Source of the DNA: Phytophthora sp. 'mugwort' | Taxonomy: Eukaryota; Oomycota; Peronosporomycetes; Peronosporales; Peronosporaceae | Reading direction: 5' to 3' | NCBI GenBank assembly: GCA_033558025.1 | Contig: JAUCEF010000017.1 | Location: forward strand, 2,914,001-2,978,000 | DNA length: 64,000 nt | Shown: positions 40,870 to 51,846 of the stretch, in pieces | How positions within the stretch are numbered: position 1 is the stretch's first letter | Layout of the letters: the number at the start of each line of letters is the position of its first letter | Position numbers and translations under genes: made by a program | The notes under the pieces: generated by a model | Told to the model about the DNA's origin: nothing | The model's input: the letters and a program-made list of their open reading frames with translations, nothing else | Database searches by the model: none

Positions 40870-43844
40870 TTAAACCCCAATCAATACCTCACGTAACAGT
40901 CTCTCCAGCTCATCAATTACCTTTGTAGCGACCACTTTTAGCGATTTCAACAATGCGATCACGTCAGTGTAATCATCGACAAAAAAGTCTGCCTTGGATG
41001 GCTTCTGGCCCACCGTGCATGTAAATACTTTGTCTAGATCAACAAGGCAACATGCACATCATAAGAGACTCATTACTAGGTGTACAAGGTGAAGAGTTCC
41101 ACCAAAACAACCCTCACCTTTTGGCAGCTCGTGGTGTGCAACCATCTTCTTGAGCTGCTCGAACATGAGCTCATCAGCCACATCATCTCCGATGCACAGA
41201 ACAAAATCTGCTGGATTCCCATCGGCGCGCATCTTATCCAGCAAGTGGCCGATACTTTTGCCCTTGCTAACGCCTTCCGGTCGCACTTCAATGTAATCTT
41301 TGCCTTGGATAATGTTCAACGGCCAGCCCTGGTTTCAGCATCAAATACGACACGTTAGATATGCATGTTACATGCAACAGCTAAGCCCCAAGTTCATTCC
41401 ACAAACCTCAAAGACACCTTCAAGATGCTCCTTTAACTCTGCTGCCTGCAACGCGCCAAAATCAAAGTCGGACTTGCCGTACCGGAACAGCACAGCACTT
41501 CTCCGAAGCTCCAGCGTGGAACCATTTGTACGATCAACGTAAAGCTCAACGATCTTCTCTGCCTTGACGCGCCACTGCTGATGGCTATCCTCTGCTTGCA
41601 AAATGCCGCCATGTCGCTGCCACGGGCGCCCGATGCGTGCATCGTTGCCTAGTACCGCACGTCGGATGTAGTATCCATGCTCTGCCACGAGTCCCAAGCC
41701 TGGCACGCCACCGAATTTCTCTATGAGGAGGTCGCAATTGCAGCCACTCACGATGAAAACGGTGTTGCGAGGGTCCTTACACAATTGTTCAAGTGTAGCC
41801 AACGCACTCAAGGGAACATCAGGCCATCGTACGCCCATCAACTTCGACACGTCTGGAGCTAATGTCCGGTAGTAGTCCAAAAAGATCGCTCGGTTTGTAC
41901 TTGTACGATACGCTGGAGCAACTTCTTGCTCTGTAAGTTTCTACAGTAAAACAAAAAAGAAAAATCAACATGACGATCGACGTCTAGTATTCGTAACTTC
42001 CTAGCGGAATCGTGCAGCTTACCCGGAATTGTGCGCTGACTTCCATCAGGCGGAAATCTAAGCCAAAGCCTGTACCCATGTACACGAAGGACTCTTCCTT
42101 TTTCCGTGCGTTCACAATGTCCGTAAGAACGCACTTAGCCCAGCGACGTGGAGGGTTTGTCGCCACGAACTGAAAGTCACAATTGCGCCGGTGTTCGCGT
42201 TCATTGGCCGGCATGTACACTGCATCGCGAAGCGCGTCGATGACTTGATCGAGCTCCCACGGATTCACCTTGAGAGCGCCACTGAGCAAACGACTACTGC
42301 CAGAGAACTCACTCATGATCAGAACACCCGGGGAGGTTCTGCACATAAAAGACAGACAGACGATGACAAGAATGTTAGAGAATAGTAAATCCCCTAGATA
42401 TGTTATACTCAAAGACACTGTACTTGTGTGTGGCGATATACTCAAAAGGTGTCGTATTGAGTCCGTCCCGCAGCACTGTCGTGATCTGCACATCCGCAAC
42501 CCGCCACAGCGCCACCCGCTCTTTGTACGGGAATTCATCCACCTCTTCATAGTCCACCACGTCACCCTTGGCAACGTCGCGATACTTCTTGTTGATCGCC
42601 TGCACGGCCAACTCAATCTCCTTTTTACTCTGCAGATAATCCGTCACGCGGCCACGTCGATGAATTCCTTTCTGCACCAGCACAGCCTTGCCAATAAAAT
42701 CCGGACATCTCGAGAGGAAGCCGTCAAAGGCCAACATTTTAGATGGGATCCCTTTCAACCTCTCAATCGTATCACAGCCTGCGAAAATCTTCTTGTCCCG
42801 ATACTTTTGACGGAGCGCCACAACCATCTCGCGAACTTCTTCCCCCACTAACGTCTCTTCGATCCTCTGCACATCAATGGCCATGTGGCTACACGTGACA
42901 GCCACGCGTCGTCCACCATAGTCAATGCCCAATTGTCCCCTCAAAATCGGTTTGTAACTCAGCCCCAAGATCCTTCGACATGCCGACATGAAGTGCCTCG
43001 CATACTCAAACAAGTGGAATCCAATATGGTCTGCATTCAGCATACCTCGCAGTAGTTCCTTCCTCATAGACAAGGTCCGAAACACCTCGGACGATGGGAA
43101 CGGCACGTGCAGGAACAGTCCCACGTTGGCTGCTCTCAGCTTCCGCACAATGTAACTCGGTGTCAGCAGCAGATGATAATCTTGCACCCAGACGACGTCT
43201 CCCTGCTCGTACAGCTCGCAAATTTTGTGTGCGAACAGTTGATTGACATTGGCGTAAGCCCGCCAGGCGACTTTCTGGCAGCCTGGGTTCCAGAACTGCG
43301 CTGTGGGTGTGAGCTGTTGCTGGGCGTCGACGTCCAGCACTACGTCCACGGGACTGTAGACGTCCACGACGTTGTGGAACGTGGGCCAGAGCGTTTGCTT
43401 ACAGTAGTCTTCGTAGTATAGTTTGGCTTCTTCGGCCTCTAAGAACACCGGGAAACAGTTAAGTTCCCGAAGCAGCCGCTCCACGTCCTCCCGTTCATCG
43501 AGAGGTACGTCCACGTCGGCTACGCGGCCCACAAACTTGATGGTGGCGCGCTCCGAGATCTCGTAGTGGGACAGCGTGTTCTGTGACTCGATCATGCGGT
43601 CTCCGGCCCATTCGACCTTCCATTTGCGCTCGCTGTCGGCGGACCTGAAGAGGCGGACGGGCAGGCGGTTAGCGGCGATGATCACGGGCGTCTCTGGCGT
43701 CCAGACGTCGGCTGGGGCGTCGGCGTCGGGCGCCATGACAGAGGGAAGCGTCTCGGGGGCGGTGTATTGCGTATTATGGGCCGGCGCTTCAACAAAACGA
43801 GTAGAAACGGAAACCTGCAGAATTAGATAAAGATGAGGTTGCAT
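40870..43844 (-). CDS. Trehalose-phosphate synthase/phosphatase family protein, probably catalytically altered
   Basis: Two-domain protein: glycosyltransferase family 20 (trehalose-6-phosphate synthase) then a HAD-type trehalose phosphatase. Five exons: 43844-42424, 42338-42023, 41940-41407, 41328-41118 and 41027-40870, totalling 880 codons; starting at the in-frame ATG 43736 (MAPDADAP) gives 843 aa. GT20 motifs: IIAANRLPVRL, VWVQDYHLLLTPSYI, LFLHVPFPSSEVFR, VLRDGLNTTPFEYI and PGVLIMSEFSGSSR. The Arg-Leu-Asp-x-x-Lys motif is changed to GCDTIERLKGI. In the phosphatase domain the nucleophile motif DxDGT reads DYYRT and the SGR motif reads SGCNC, while CIGDDVADELMF and VFTCTVGQKPSKA are conserved. 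It resembles plant class II TPS proteins, which are considered regulatory. Confidence 0.88.
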
Positions 43845-44093
43845 AGAGTGGGTAAGAAGAGAGGTTAAAGTGGGAACGAGTCTTAGTGGAGCTCATGGTT
43901 GTCTTAATTGAGACACGATTCGATAGTCGCAGGTCGCTTCAACGAGCTCTCAACATGGCTACATGTTATGAGTCTTGGTGTCAATTGAGCTCACGCAAAA
44001 TCTTAGTCTTGAATGAGTATCATTGTTGCAGAACGTTGATATGGCTACATATCTAGGTACCAATGTTGCTGGCGTCGCTTCGTAGTAGTGATA

Positions 44094-45626
44094 ATGAGCA
44101 AGAAAGCCAAGCCGAAGCCAAAGGCGGCCGTCGTGGACGAGAATGTCGTGACGCGGCAGATCGTCGCGACCAACTACGGCAAAGCCTGCAAGTGAGGGGC
44201 TACGTGCAGCTTGAAGCGGGCTTGCTGCATTGACCAGAATGCTAACGGTGCTGCTGCGTGTTAGGGCGATTGGCGTCCAAGCGAATCCTCACGTGTACGA
44301 GCTTTTCCGCGGCAAGGAGGAAGATGGAGATCTCGTGAATGTGCGTATAATGCCAGTTCTGATAGAAGTAGTACGTCTTTCTGATGGTGTTGCGATGTGT
44401 AGTTCATTCTCGAAGGCGAGGGCGTTGGGACTCTTGGTCCTGGTGGCGTTCGTGCGGTCGCACTGGCCCTCATGATATCCTTTCACCCACTCGGTTCATG
44501 AAATGTATCCATTTTGTTGTTGGTATTAGAGCAACTTAACGTTCGTTTCTCCTTGACGGTATTCATCTTCACGGTCTTGGTCCAGGGTTTACTACTGGGC
44601 CGTACATTCTGCTGCGGTACATTCGGATCTGGAAGCAGGAGATCGGCAACGAGGGCGCCACTGCAATTGTACGTCTGTGAGATTGCTGGTTTAAGTTACA
44701 CTAGCACCTACCAACTTTCTTCCTCGTGATAGGCAAGTCTGCTACAAGCGACATCGGGCGTCAACATCGCGTATCTTGAGTTGTTGGGCTGCGGGATCGG
44801 CGACGACGGATGCAAGGCGCTCGCTAGTGTGTTGTCGCTACAAAAGGCACCCGGACTGCTCACACTCAACCTCGACTATAACGTTGAGATCGGCGACGCA
44901 GGGGTCAACGGGCTTGTCGACGGGCTCTTCAACAACTCAGCGCTAAAGGTGGGTATTTGGCTACTAGAATCCTTATGTTGCTAACAGCCTTCTAACAATG
45001 TTGCGGAATTTGGTGTATTGCAGCAACTCCACCTCGATTATTGCGGGGTTGGTCCGAGTGGCTGCATCAAACTTGCACAGTTGATAAGCTTGCCAACATG
45101 CGCACTCGAAGTGCTGTCACTCAATGGCAACAGCATTGAAGGCGAGGGTCTGCACCATCTTTCGCTCGGTCTTGCGCGTTCCCAGAGACTCGTCACGCTA
45201 AACTTATCGGACAACGGTATCCGAAATGTACGTCGTTCATGGATCGATGTTCTGAACAACGTGGCACCAGCTGACGTGCTGTGTTGTCCTGTGCAGGATA
45301 TCGAGGCACTCACTGCCTTCTGTGACGCGCTCATTCGAAGCAAAGCTCTAGCGAATGTGGACTTCACCTTCAACTTAATTGAGCCTGAAGGTGCCAACGT
45401 CCTGCTGCCAGCACTTGCACCGGTATGTGTCCTGGTTCATTGCTGCTTGGTCCTGCTTAAGCTTTATAGTTCACTCTCTTGATACTTCTAGGAGAACACG
45501 AAGCTTCAGTCCTTCTTGGTTGATGCGTCACTTCCTGGAGATCTCTTCCAGAAACTTAATCGCGCACGTAAAGCTGAAGGCAAGAAGAAAGGCAAGAAAG
45601 GAGGAGGTAAAAAGAAGAAGAAATAA
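44094..45626 (+). CDS. RNI-type leucine-rich repeat protein with a U12 (AT-AC) intron
   Basis: Eight exons: 44094-44191, 44265-44340, 44403-44474, 44573-44668, 44733-44948, 45024-45227, 45297-45422 and 45492-45626. They sum to 341 codons (340 aa) and all phases fit. The N-terminus is Lys/Ala-rich. Ribonuclease-inhibitor-like LRRs follow (ELLGCGIGDDGCKALA, LHLDYCGVGPSGCIKLA, LSLNGNSIEGEGLHHLS). The C-terminal tail is Lys/Gly-rich (KKKGKKGGGKKKKK). Such LRRs are protein-interaction surfaces; the partner is unknown. The third intron is AT-AC type (separate entry). The gene is divergent from the trehalose gene and convergent with the GPCR-kinase. Confidence 0.85.
44475..44572 (+). other. U12-type AT-AC intron
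   Basis: 98-nt intron beginning ATATCCTTTC, the consensus minor-spliceosome 5' site, and ending AC. A CCTTGAC branch element lies at 44551-44557, with the branch A (44556) 16 nt before the 3' end. Reading through meets a stop (TGA) within 30 nt. Removing it joins phase-0 codons ...LALM to GLGPGF... and keeps the whole 340-aa frame. Confidence 0.88.
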
Positions 45627-45790
45627 CGACCACATGTTAGGAATAAGCAGTGTATACTGGAGCACCACACAAATTGTAAAAAACACCAAACAAACACGGT
45701 GAGCTAGCTGCACTAAGCAAAAAGGAGCTAGACTACCTCATACCTTACATCCACATGGGTGCTCGCTGGCCTGATACAACATGTGAACGA

Positions 45791-48670
45791 TTAAATATTG
45801 ACAATGAACGGAGTCCCATTCGGCGAAGACTCGACAAACGTGTGCGGTGGCGCGTTGATCAGATCTGTAGGCTGCGTTTCCTGGATAGTACCGGTGCGGC
45901 GTCGCCACTCGGGACGTTTTTTCTTGATCTTGGGCGTTCGAGTGTGTCCCATAGAGCGACCGCCGATGGATGAACTTGTACTGCCATGGAGAGTGCCAAC
46001 ACTGAGCGAGCTCGCGCTTGGGTCGTTAAAGCTGATCGAGTGACTGCTTGAACCAAAGTAGCCACTATCGTTGACACCCATACTTACCGTGCTGCTACTT
46101 GTGCTGACACAGCTCAAGCGACTGCTAGCGGAAGTCTCCATGGAGCCATGGCGTGACCTCGAACGTGAGTGCTTGGAACCCTTGGAACTAGCAGTCGAGG
46201 CACCCAAAATGGCTGGAGATGCGAGAGATTCAAGTGTGGGAACATACGAAAACTCTTCCGCAAAACTCTCAGCGTCCGAGTCCGACTCGCTCGCATGGTT
46301 TTCGTCCAGTGCAGCAGGCGGTCGACTGAAGTTGTTGCGTCCTATCGGCCCTGCAGCAGTCGGTGACTCGAGAAACGACGACGAAAGCGACTGTGACATC
46401 GACGAGGACATTGATGTGCCCAGCTGACTAACACCTGTAAACCGAGGACCTGTTGGGTCCCACACTTCTTCGCGTCCTATGCGCTGTAAACTGTTGATCA
46501 CTTGCTGGATAGTCGGACGCTCTCGTGGGTCTGCTTGCCAGCACGTCACAATCAGGAGTTTCCAACGCAGTGGGCACAAATCTGCACGAATATTTGGACG
46601 AACACCTTTCAACACGAAGTCCTCCACCTCGTGGTTCCATCGGGTGTTCTCAAACGGCAGTTTTCCTTCGATAAGTTCCCACAAGATAAGCGCGAGACTG
46701 TAAATGTCGACTTTGCTGGTGTAAATACGTTCACCCCGCATCACCTCAGGTGCCATCCAGCGCGTCGTACCTACGAGTCCCGTCATCTCTACCACGGGGA
46801 CCTTCGCAGAGCTTCTTGGCTTTGTCTGGGACGTTTGAAGTTGTACTGCTGACGATACAATCTCTGAGAAGCGAAGCGTCCCGAAATCTGCAATCTTGGC
46901 ATGCCACGAGTCATCCACCAGCACATTCGGAGACTTCAAGTCCCGGTGGATCATTGGTGGGTTGGCGTTATGCAAGTACTGGATGCCGTGAGAAATACCC
47001 AGCGCAAGACGGAGCTTTGTCGGCCAATTAAGGTTCTTGACATCGGGTGTTTGCTGCTTAAGCACATCGCGCAAGGAGCCACGTGCGCAATATTCGGAGA
47101 CAATACAGATCGATCCACGGTAAAAGCCGGCCTCCATGAACAGCACAATGTTTGGGTGGCACAAGCCGCGCATGACTTCAGCTTCGGCCTGAATTTCCAC
47201 GTTGCACGCGTGCTGGAACTCGACCACGTCCGCGGCACTCTCCAACGCTGCCAGTACCGCTTTCATCTTGACGGCAACGTTAGCACCACGCCACTTGCCG
47301 AGATAGACTACTGCCACACCCTCACCAATCTTCTCACCAATCTCCAACCCCTTGAGTTCGTGATGCGACGGCGACATGAGCAATTTCTGACCAGTATCGC
47401 CGGAGTTTCCGCCTCCATTGCCGTTTGCGGTGCCTGCAGAGCCGTTGCCAGCTCCACTTAAAAACCGTCGGCTTCCAAGCCGATTAAGGACGTTCCCGTG
47501 TTGTCCCTCGGCCGAATCGTACTGTCCACGCGGGCCGCGAGTTGGTTTCGCCTGGAAGAGCTTAAGACACAGCGTCGGCTTGGTCAGATAAATGACTGCG
47601 TTCACAAACGGCCACATGGCCAAAATCACCGAGCATGTATCCATCACCTCGCCTGAGCTGTGTAGTCCGAGAGCCAAGTCTGTGACCACGATAGGACCAA
47701 CAAAAATGAAGAACGCCATGGTATAAGACGCCAACTTGGACACAACGTACGCGCCTTTACGTCGTTCCTGATTCCTCCATCGTCTCGCGAAATTCAACCA
47801 GCAGAACGTAATAATCAGGAAACAGCAGACGGCCATGACTTTCCAGATGATCTTGGCAGCGTTTACGAATCCCTTGGTCTCATAGTAACTCGAGTAGAGC
47901 TCGAGCACCCAGTAGAATACAACGACCATCCAGATGATGGCATGTGCAATGGCCACGTCGAAGCTTGCTCTGTTCCTGTGCTTGGCGATGTACAATGCCA
48001 AGGTGGCGACCCAGCAAAAGCTGGCGACCTGCGAGCACCAATGAGGTGCCTGGGCCCAGAATGTGAGCTGGAAGCTGACCGCCGCCTCGGGTGCCCAGAG
48101 CTCCACAGCGGTGACCACCGCTCCTGATAGGGAGAAGATAAAGTCCGTGATACACATGACGCGTAGAATTCTGGAAGCCACAGAGACTCTCGGACGGTCG
48201 TCGTCGCTCTCGTTGGTGGTCAGGTCCGGGCCGCCCACGGGCGCGTACAGCGCGTTCTCCCGCTCTCTTACAAGAAACGAGGCCTGGCGGTTACGTCTGT
48301 ACTCGTCCGACGAGTTGCTGTGCGTGGCCGTGGTCTGGCCGCTTTGCTGACTGGCGGTGGGCGCGTTTTCAAAGAAATACAGGGGTGCCGGGGGCGTGGC
48401 GACGTTGCCCTCGCAGCTGCGCCCCATGTGACGTCGTCGGTTGTCGGCGGCCGCCAGCATGGGCGTCTGTAGTTGGCGCCTGGCGCGCTGCTCCTTCTTC
48501 AAGGCCACAACCTGCAGGATGTGGCGTGTTCCCACGAAAGCGCTCATGAGCGTGGAGAAGACCTGCGCAACCAGCTTGGCGTATAGCAGCGCCACGTTGC
48601 CATAGTCCTCACTAGAGATGCTGCTGCTGGTGGGACTGATACCGTCGCCGCTGCTGCTCATGCTGAACAT
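45791..48670 (-). CDS. Seven-helix receptor fused to TKL protein kinase (GPCR-TKL bigram)
   Basis: 959 aa from ATG 48670 (MFSMSSSGDG); the frame is open slightly further without ATG. Seven hydrophobic helices can be placed at roughly residues 25-365, with a long loop between helices 1 and 2 and a helix 7 ending NAVIYLTKP. A tyrosine-kinase-like Ser/Thr kinase domain follows: IGEGVAVVYLG, AVKMK, HRDLKSPNV, DFGTLRF, GTTRWMAPEV, DIYSLALILWELI and RERPTIQQV. The activation loop is long (about 40 residues before GTTRWMAPE). A Ser-rich tail ends the protein. GPCRs fused to signalling domains are known from oomycetes. Ligand and substrates are unknown. Confidence 0.88.
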   Translation of the reverse strand: MFSMSSSGDGISPTSSSISSEDYGNVALLYAKLVAQVFSTLMSAFVGTRHILQVVALKKEQRARRQLQTPMLAAADNRRRHMGRSCEGNVATPPAPLYFFENAPTASQQSGQTTATHSNSSDEYRRNRQASFLVRERENALYAPVGGPDLTTNESDDDRPRVSVASRILRVMCITDFIFSLSGAVVTAVELWAPEAAVSFQLTFWAQAPHWCSQVASFCWVATLALYIAKHRNRASFDVAIAHAIIWMVVVFYWVLELYSSYYETKGFVNAAKIIWKVMAVCCFLIITFCWLNFARRWRNQERRKGAYVVSKLASYTMAFFIFVGPIVVTDLALGLHSSGEVMDTCSVILAMWPFVNAVIYLTKPTLCLKLFQAKPTRGPRGQYDSAEGQHGNVLNRLGSRRFLSGAGNGSAGTANGNGGGNSGDTGQKLLMSPSHHELKGLEIGEKIGEGVAVVYLGKWRGANVAVKMKAVLAALESAADVVEFQHACNVEIQAEAEVMRGLCHPNIVLFMEAGFYRGSICIVSEYCARGSLRDVLKQQTPDVKNLNWPTKLRLALGISHGIQYLHNANPPMIHRDLKSPNVLVDDSWHAKIADFGTLRFSEIVSSAVQLQTSQTKPRSSAKVPVVEMTGLVGTTRWMAPEVMRGERIYTSKVDIYSLALILWELIEGKLPFENTRWNHEVEDFVLKGVRPNIRADLCPLRWKLLIVTCWQADPRERPTIQQVINSLQRIGREEVWDPTGPRFTGVSQLGTSMSSSMSQSLSSSFLESPTAAGPIGRNNFSRPPAALDENHASESDSDAESFAEEFSYVPTLESLASPAILGASTASSKGSKHSRSRSRHGSMETSASSRLSCVSTSSSTVSMGVNDSGYFGSSSHSISFNDPSASSLSVGTLHGSTSSSIGGRSMGHTRTPKIKKKRPEWRRRTGTIQETQPTDLINAPPHTFVESSPNGTPFIVNI

Positions 48671-49353
48671 GGCGAGCAGCGAGGCGGTGCACGGCGGGAG
48701 GAAACGAGTGTCTGCGTAGCTCTTCACCTGCGCCCGGCCTATTCCCTAGTGTCCTGACCGCGGGAAAGGTGTCGGGGTGTGATGAGAATTACACTAAGTA
48801 CGAAATCGGGCCAGTTGTTACACTTGGTGCTTGTATGGGCCTCGAATCTGTAGAGCAGCCACTTGCCTTAGTGCCGTTTTTCTAGCTCTGGCGGCGGCGA
48901 TGCCAATGGGTTCTGACGCCTTACGCCGAATGCACCTCCCAGTCCACTGTACCCGTCGGTACGGCACCGTTAGCGTCGGCTCTGCGTGCGGACGATGACC
49001 GAAGAGTGCAACTGGATGACTCCAAGCACCATCCGGTGCCGCCGAAGCGCAAACATGGCCGTGGCGTCGACTACTTGAGACTGCGCGGGGTCTCTGTCCG
49101 TTGATGCTTTGCCCCCCATCCAAGAAGCTCCCAGACATCTTGAATCAAGACTTGACGGGGTCAACAACAAAGCTGTACTGTGTAGTACAGTAGTAGTACG
49201 CATTAAACCGACGTCCTCAGTCTACAATGAAGCGGCGAGGCAGGGATTTGTGTTCGTGTTTGCTTCTGTTATTACATCGTGAAGCCACTGCTTCGTTCAA
49301 GTTGAAGGTGTATGAATCTGGACCGTGGTCCCATCGTACATGTACAAAGAATA
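48671..49353. other. Intergenic
   Basis: 683 bp between two genes on the same strand: the promoter of the receptor kinase and the 3' flank of the membrane-protein gene. A small inverted repeat (CTGTACT-gtgt-AGTACAG, near 49,174-49,193) is the only structure noted. Confidence 0.45.
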
Positions 49354-51846
49354 TCACGTGTTAGGCGGGTATCGGACGACGATGCCGACTCCGTTGGTAG
49401 CGTCGCTTGACTGTGGCTCCTCTTGGTACAACACGAGCGCACTGATGCGGAAGGTGTGCAGCGGTCGACGCATACGGTCGTCCGGGTCGTCCAGCGTGCA
49501 GTCCAGAAAGAGCCTCGGGAAGCGACAATCCATGAGCAGCACCTTGGCGATCTCCTCGACGCCTACATCGCGCTGGATCGCACCTTCCTTACGGCGGCCA
49601 GCGAGAACGATGCAGAGCGCGCCTGCGAGCACGATCGCGCTGCCAGCGATGGAAACCAGAGCAGAAGGAAGTGGAATCCGCGCTTCTAGTGTCACTTGCG
49701 TGTGGCTTCCAGCAAAGTTGAGCGTTCGAGATCCGTCGACGCTCTGCTTCTCCTCTCGAACGACGGCATTCTGGAAGAGCAGGAACAGTGCCGCGGTGTA
49801 GGACTCTTGCAGTCCATAACTCATATACCAATGGTTCTGTTCCACCTGCGTCGCGAACACGTCGACGCTGGTCGAGCAGTGGCCGTCGAGGTCCCAATCG
49901 TGACCGTGACGGACGTTACGTCGGAACAGTAGATCTCCTTGTATGCCGTTTGGTGTACTGACCATTGCCAGCGGGGTCCACCGCGAGTAGAGACCATCGA
50001 ACTCGCCCAGCGAGTCAATGGGGAGGTGGCTTACGCCAACGACCAGGTGTCTTGTGGACGTCATCGATGACGACGTATTCTCGAGCAGAAAGCTAATGCC
50101 CTTGCAGGTACTATCGTTGTCGCCTTCTACTCCGCAGGCCGCGTTAAAGTCACTGGCCAGATCTTGTAAGCGCCAGGACAGCCGCCCCAGTGTAATCGTG
50201 TGGAAGCGCTGCATATTCGCCACCGTCACAACGCGCGAAGAATTCCTTGAACTCGACATTTCGACTGTCACGTCGTCAGCGATGACCCGACGGCCAAAGC
50301 TGTAGACTAAGAGCGATGTGGTCGAGCGACGACTGCAGCTGGTGCCGTGAAGGTAATCGGCTGTCATGTACTCGGTGCCGTCCTCGAAGAGACAGGCGGC
50401 AAAGGCCTGAATCTGGGGCTCGACATTCCACTGCGTGTAGGTTGAATCCCCCAGCGTCGCAGCCGCCACGAATGAATCCCCAGGTGGCGGAATCAAGCAT
50501 GCCGTCTCTCCGCAGCCGGTAATAGAGCTGAGACTGTAGAGAGGAGACGAGCTCGAGCTTGAAGGAGGTTTCATGGCAGCAGAAGTTGACACAGTTCCGC
50601 GCTCGCCGATTGGGATCTCGATCGTGACGGCGTCAAACTCAATGTCTGCGGACAACATGACGCGTGATGCATTGAAGGAAGCCGCATTGGTTTCGAACGC
50701 CAGTCCGAGACGCGAAGACTGTTCATTGAGTGTATTTTGTAGCATGTTGCTCGCAGATCGCTGGAAGTCGGTCTTGTTAACAGTGTCCACGCCGTCGTCT
50801 TCCTTTGCTCGCCATGAAGCGACCACTTCTTGGAACTGGGCCAGGGAGCTGTTTTCAAGGTAAGAGAGCCCCTCCCACGCCAACAATGTCTGAGAGAAGA
50901 ACATGGCGTAGAGCAAGAGATTAGCCGACAAAGTGGCATTGAACCCTTCGACGGCTGCTTGATGTTTGCTGTCGGTGGTTGATGCGGATGAGCCGTCACC
51001 GACATTCATGCGTAGTGAAAACTGGGCCTCGCGACCATCCGGCAGCAGGTCCATAAGCCAATCATTAGCGAAAAAAGCATACGTCGTAGCAATGTTTGGC
51101 CAGCCACCACGGCCCTGACAATTGCTCTCAGTCGCCTTCACGTACACGGGGAGTATTGCAGTGCGTAGCAGTGTGTCCGCTGTAGATCGCTGTGAAAATT
51201 CCAGGTCGTTGGTGATAAACGTCGATCCAGGCAAAGTCGTCGTCGATAACAAGTCAGAGGCGACGATCGCAGGCACTAAGACTGGGTCCAGCTGCTGTAC
51301 GTTGAGCGTGCTGAACGCTCCCGTGAGTAGCGCCACAAGAGCTCCTTGGGCACCGAACTGTAAAGCTTTCCAGGCCATCGAGTCGTTCTGCAGGCTGTTC
51401 CGTGGCGAAAGCACAAGGCTCAGCACTGGGACGAAGAACGCGAGTGCCATCTCGAACGGCTTTGCCAGCACCATCGCGACAGTGCCCGTATAAAAGTTAT
51501 ACTCATTGAGCTCGTCCACCGACGCCACCGAGTCCCGAGAACCGACCGGCACTCCTTCTGTGAAGACCCCAACCAATAGCAGCAGCGCCGCCACGAACGC
51601 AGTAGCGCCAACGAGCACCCGGACGTCACGGACACGGATCAGTAGCGGCATCTTCGCTTTCTGTTCTCCAAGGACCGCCGTGTGACGCAGAGACGACAGC
51701 ACCGTCCAGTTGCTACCAGGTGCACGTGCAACATCACTTGGAGGCGGTGGCGGGGTGCGCATCGACGCGTAACAACCCCGGCTAAAGTCGCTGTCGCAGC
51801 TGATCATGTCGATGGATAACCTGTCATCCTCGTCCGTCAGCCCCAT
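49354..51846 (-). CDS. Unknown multi-helix membrane protein with large extracytoplasmic domain
   Basis: 830 aa, single exon, ATG 51846. I do not recognise a family. The N-terminal ~75 residues are cytosolic-looking, with a Pro run. A strong helix (LVGATAFVAALLLLVGVF) follows, then two or three weaker hydrophobic segments, then about 500 residues rich in Ser/Thr, Asn-x-Ser/Thr sites and Cys, as expected outside the cytoplasm. A final helix (ALVSIAGSAIVLAGALCIVLA) and a ~70-residue charged tail end the protein. It could be a surface or vacuolar protein; the orientation is inferred from composition only. Confidence 0.7.
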   Translation of the reverse strand: MGLTDEDDRLSIDMISCDSDFSRGCYASMRTPPPPPSDVARAPGSNWTVLSSLRHTAVLGEQKAKMPLLIRVRDVRVLVGATAFVAALLLLVGVFTEGVPVGSRDSVASVDELNEYNFYTGTVAMVLAKPFEMALAFFVPVLSLVLSPRNSLQNDSMAWKALQFGAQGALVALLTGAFSTLNVQQLDPVLVPAIVASDLLSTTTLPGSTFITNDLEFSQRSTADTLLRTAILPVYVKATESNCQGRGGWPNIATTYAFFANDWLMDLLPDGREAQFSLRMNVGDGSSASTTDSKHQAAVEGFNATLSANLLLYAMFFSQTLLAWEGLSYLENSSLAQFQEVVASWRAKEDDGVDTVNKTDFQRSASNMLQNTLNEQSSRLGLAFETNAASFNASRVMLSADIEFDAVTIEIPIGERGTVSTSAAMKPPSSSSSSPLYSLSSITGCGETACLIPPPGDSFVAAATLGDSTYTQWNVEPQIQAFAACLFEDGTEYMTADYLHGTSCSRRSTTSLLVYSFGRRVIADDVTVEMSSSRNSSRVVTVANMQRFHTITLGRLSWRLQDLASDFNAACGVEGDNDSTCKGISFLLENTSSSMTSTRHLVVGVSHLPIDSLGEFDGLYSRWTPLAMVSTPNGIQGDLLFRRNVRHGHDWDLDGHCSTSVDVFATQVEQNHWYMSYGLQESYTAALFLLFQNAVVREEKQSVDGSRTLNFAGSHTQVTLEARIPLPSALVSIAGSAIVLAGALCIVLAGRRKEGAIQRDVGVEEIAKVLLMDCRFPRLFLDCTLDDPDDRMRRPLHTFRISALVLYQEEPQSSDATNGVGIVVRYPPNT

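Noticed and set aside
45506..45713. Hydrophobic minus-strand frames
   Set aside because: Antisense of the Lys-rich C-terminal tail of the LRR gene; Phe/Leu-rich translation is an artefact.
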